Shown here one piece after another: positions 61,190 to 64,000 of a stretch of 64,000 nt of DNA. The DNA lies in contig NC_134463.1 of assembly GCF_047948215.1 (NCBI RefSeq), forward strand, positions 98,670,657 through 98,734,656, given 5' to 3'. Numbering within the stretch: the stretch's first letter is position 1; each line of letters opens with the position of its first letter. The stretch is from Lycorma delicatula. Its lineage: Eukaryota > Arthropoda > Insecta > Hemiptera > Fulgoridae. The translations under genes were made by a program, and so were the position numbers. The notes beneath the pieces were generated by a model. It searched no databases and was not told where the DNA came from. It saw only the letters and a program-made list of their open reading frames with translations.

Positions 61190-62610
61190 AGACGTCCTTT
61201 CATTCCTTGGTGGAATGATGATTGGCAAAACGCTATTAGCAATCGACGACAAGCACTGCGCGAATTTAACCATAGGACTACAAATGAACATCTAGGTTTG
61301 TATCGTAAGACTAGAACGGTATGTCGTCGGGTATTCTTAGACGTCAGGAGGAAGTCCTAAAGGAATTACACAAACACCATCTCACGCACTACTCCCACGT
61401 CTACTGTGTGGAAAAATATCCGTACAATCTGCGGGTCACCAGAACAATCTATTCTCGTACTGATTTTTGAAGGAGAACTCCTTAAATCACCTTCTACAGT
61501 GGCAAGTATTTTGGCAGATTGTTTCCGTTCGGTGTCCCTCACCTCATAATACAGTAATGAATTTCAGAAGTAAAAATTACAGATAGAAGTATTAACGTTG
61601 GTGATTCGGTTGGTGAATTAAACGCTCCATTTTCATTCAAGGAGTTGTCACACGCACTTAAAAACTCACATGACACCTTCACTAGACCTGACAACATTGG
61701 TCTCAGTATGCTCTCACAACTTCCTAATTCGGCGCTACAACACCTATTGTGTATGTTTAATAATCTATTCTCCTCACAAATTTTCCCTTCCATCGAAAAT
61801 TGAGATTCCATTGTCGTATCAGTACTTATACTTGGTAAAGACAATGGAAGCCCCTGAAGCTACCGCCCTATCTCTTTGACAAGCGTTTTATGCAACGTGA
61901 TGGAGAGAATGGTGAACCGCAGCCTTACATGGTACGTGGAGAGACATGGCCTATGTCTTGAACAATGCTGGTTCCGCCAAGATCGTTCTTCCATTGACCA
62001 TTTAGTGTCACTGGAAGCAGCTATTCAAAACGCTTTTTGTACTCCTCCAGCGCTTCGTAGCTATCTTTTTTGATGTCAAAAAGACGGTTGACACGGCCTG
62101 GCGACGTGTATTCTTAATACTCTAAAAGAATGAGGTGTCAAGGGCTGTATGCTGACATTTATCAGGGGTTTATTAAATGACCGAACTTTCCGTGTTCGTG
62201 TTGGAGATTTCTATCCGGTAGCGTCACCATAGAGAATGGAGTGCCTCGAGGAAGTATTTTAAGTACCACCTTATTTTGTATAGCCATCAACAATATTACT
62301 AAATGTGTGCAGCCATCTGTTTCATGTTCATTATTTGTTTCATGACTTTGCTATGTATATTACGTCCCGTTCAACAGGCACAGCAGATACACTGCTGTAG
62401 AACACTATATCTCGCCTTGAAACTTGGTCCAGGGTTACCGGCTTCACGTTTTCACCTGAGAAAACAAAATGTGTTGTCTTTTCTCGGCTGCGGGACACTT
62501 CTATTCCGCATGTTTTTCTCAACAGAGAGCTAATTACGATCTCTTCCGATATCAGGTTTTTAGATTTATTTTTTGATAGCCCCTTTACTTGGTCAAATAC
62601 ATGAAACAAT
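61190..62610 (+). pseudogene. LINE reverse transcriptase relic
   Basis: A linker reading IPWWNDDWQNAISNRRQALR (61200-61260) precedes RT pieces: DTFTRPDNIGLSMLSQLPNS (61675-61730), SYRPISLTSVLCNVMERMVN (61858-61917, with a frame change), CWFRQDRSSIDHLVSLEAAI (about 61970-62030), FDVKKTVDTAWR (62070-62100), FRVRVGDFY and, near 62320-62350, SLFV followed by DFAMYIT. The expected box is SLFVDDFAMY; here TCATGAC replaces GATGAC, so a shift falls in the catalytic DD. Later SFSRLRD-type thumb text runs to 62610. Stops and at least six shifts are visible. Confidence 0.75.
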
Positions 62611-62659
62611 TAAAAACAAAATGTTCCAAACTTTTAGATATACTACGAGTCGTTCGCAT

Positions 62660-63375
62660 CACCAATTGGGGAGCCGATCGGTCATGTATGTTGATATATA
62701 ATTCCTTACTTCGTTCTCGCTTAGGTTATGGTTGTATCGTCAACTCTTATTTGTACCGACTCGTGTAGTGCATTCCAAGCTTTAGAAGATTTCTACTCTA
62801 GACATCCTTTGGTTACTGAAATCTATAATGCAGTCGCTGAGTTGAACCACCGCAACATACAAGTGACTTTCTGTTGGATTCCGAGCCACATGGGAATTCT
62901 AGGTACTGAACGTGCAGATTCCGCTACTAAAGACTCATCTTTTCAACCTTCTTGACCACTTGTATTACTACTTCTGACTTTATTAATTATATAAAGCAAT
63001 CTCTAATAGCAAAGTGGCAAGGTAACTGGACGGCTACCGCTGATAATAAACTCCGGCACATTAAAGATTTTGTCATAGGACAAAATCATAATCATTTTTT
63101 TTGCCATAGGACTCCTCATGTAGATACATTCGTCGTGAGGAAGTGGTCTCTGTCGATTGCGATTAGGACGTACTAGAGTCACACACGAGTACCTGATATC
63201 AGCAGGATACACACCACTATGCGCACCATACAACTGCCGCATCGCTATGCGCCACATACTTGTGGATTGCATATGTTATGCCGGGCTGCGTCGTAAATTT
63301 AAATTACATACAAACATTCGCCAAATTCTAGGTAATAATAAGGAAATTTTAGACTGGGTGTTAACATTAAAGTGT
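62660..63375 (+). pseudogene. LINE RNase H and C-terminal domain relic
   Basis: After the connector (TNWGADRSCMLIYNSLLRSR, 62660-62720) the sequence jumps directly into RNase H text. ICTDSCSAFQALEDF contains the TDS Asp (62750-62800). It is followed by IQVTFCWIPSHMGILGTERA and DSATKDS with the His and Asp of the active site (62860-62940). The N-terminal part of RNase H, with its first Asp, is lost in the deletion. A second piece (AKWQGNWTATADNKLRHIKD) and the frame at 63157-63378 (RLGRTRVTHEYLISAGYTPL, then RHILVDCICYAGLRRKFK) form the usual C-terminal end. The expected second Cys in the PLCxxC motif reads Tyr. It ends at a stop after VLTLKC. Confidence 0.75.
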
Positions 63376-63484
63376 TAGCATTTTACACAAAATTTAAAAT
63401 TGCGGTATATATTTTTATTCAAGTGCTAAATAATTATTTTAACGTATTTGGTTATCATTTAATTATGATTTTTATATATTTTTT

Positions 63485-63865
63485 TTATTCGGTATCCGCG
63501 AAGGGACCTTTTGCACCCCTCTCGGACTTCGTTAAATTTTTCAATGTTTATTTAAATTTTATATTTTTTTTAGTTTGTTTCCTAATAAATAAATTTTACC
63601 CTTGCAATATTAGTTTTAAGTATTTAGTGATATTTTATTTGTATTATTAGTTGTAAATTTTAGCTTTTTAATATTTTAGTTTTTAACCTAGGTTTAGTTT
63701 TTTATCTTAATTTTTTAGGCTTCCAGTTATCCGAGTTGGGGCTCTTTACACCTCACTTGGACTTTATTAAATCCTTTTTATTTTAGTTAAATTACACTTT
63801 TTTTAGTATAACGCTTATTTTTAATTTTAGTTTTACGGTTGTGATATTAGTTTCAAGTGTTTTTT
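63485..63865 (+). repeat. Direct duplication in the LINE 3' region
   Basis: Unit 1 (63490-63640) and unit 2 (63730-63862) share the order TCCGMG.....GG..CTTT.CACC.CTC..GGACTTYRTTAAAT, a T-rich block, and TTGYRATATTAGTTTYAAGT. The same unit is not seen behind LINE copies L1 and L2, which have a short 3' region. Confidence 0.6.
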
Positions 63866-63964
63866 TAAAAGAAATTGTAGTTGTGAGAGAGAGAAAAGTT
63901 TTTGTTTAATTTTTTTATTTGTAAGGTAGTTCAATTTTATTTTTGTTTTATAAAATTTTATTTT

Positions 63965-63996
63965 GGGCTATTATAACACCAAAACGTTTTCCGCCC
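63965..63996 (+). other. LINE 3'-terminal stem motif, copy L3
   Basis: GGGCTATTATAACACC AAAACG TTTTCCGCCC: GGGC/GCCC outer pairing is kept and the spacing equals that of copy L1. Confidence 0.6.
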
Positions 63997-64000
63997 ACAA

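Larger units (their letters stand above)
60361..63997 (+). mobile_element. I/jockey-like non-LTR retrotransposon, degenerate (copy L3)
   Basis: Domain order APE-like endonuclease, reverse transcriptase, RNase H and a C-terminal HxxxC block on one strand over 3.0 kb, then a 0.6-kb 3' region ending in the motif shared with L1 and L2. There is no ORF1 (gag-like) sequence upstream, so the element is 5'-truncated. The RNase H domain speaks for the I group rather than classic jockey, which lacks it. Parts of the connector between RT and RNase H are deleted at about 62735. The 3' end lies within the last few bases of the window. Confidence 0.8.

Noticed and set aside
61006..61844. Minus-strand frames in the LINE
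   Set aside because: The plus strand carries the endonuclease/RT motifs; these are shadows.

Overview
This is 64 kb of AT-rich (roughly 70% A+T by eye), gene-poor eukaryotic DNA. It has long dinucleotide microsatellites, tRNA-derived SINEs with RNA polymerase III box A and box B motifs, fragments of APE-type non-LTR retrotransposons, and several Tc1/mariner-superfamily DNA transposons. Together these point to an arthropod. The transposon families (mariner, and DUF4817-type DDE transposases) and the large pseudogene at 4.6-6.2 kb resemble sequences common in insects, and hemipterans with big genomes fit best; that last step is inference. I see no intact host gene, no rRNA or functional tRNA gene, no CRISPR array and no prokaryotic operon. 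Every protein-like signal is broken.

Layout. 1-9 kb: a 1.09-kb DDE transposon with visible terminal inverted repeats (971-2059), an intronless frameshifted pseudogene of a conserved arthropod protein family (4616-6224), repeat family B and a (TG)60 tract. 9-25 kb: family A with an embedded tRNA-like promoter (10.4, 21.9 and again 33.6 kb), a G+C-rich composite repeat (11.7 kb), fragments of two LINE lineages (13.6, 14.1, 23.8 and 25.0 kb), a 675-bp foldback element (18.3 kb) and a SINE nested in a LINE with a target-site duplication (23.95 kb). 25-45 kb: a short coding-like G+C-rich island (25.5 kb), a dead mariner (27.2 kb), family C and D elements, three pyrimidine-rich islands (9.5, 29.9, 35.9 kb), an antisense LINE reverse-transcriptase relic cut by a microsatellite (38.5-39.5 kb) and the longest SINE (41.3 kb). 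45-60 kb: a DUF4817-type transposase relic, a full-length but inactivated mariner bounded by exact TA duplications and SINE sequence (48.7-50.0 kb), then more copies of families B-E. 60.4-64 kb: a degenerate I/jockey-like LINE with endonuclease, reverse transcriptase and RNase H relics. It ends in a 3' motif shared with the two other LINE copies.

The window reads as a graveyard of mobile elements. The parts most worth following are the long foldback element, the conserved LINE 3'-terminal stem, the recurrent short perfect inverted duplications inside decayed coding sequences, the mariner-in-SINE junction, and the multi-copy families (A, C, E) with definable ends. Copy similarities are by-eye comparisons; no alignment or database search was run.
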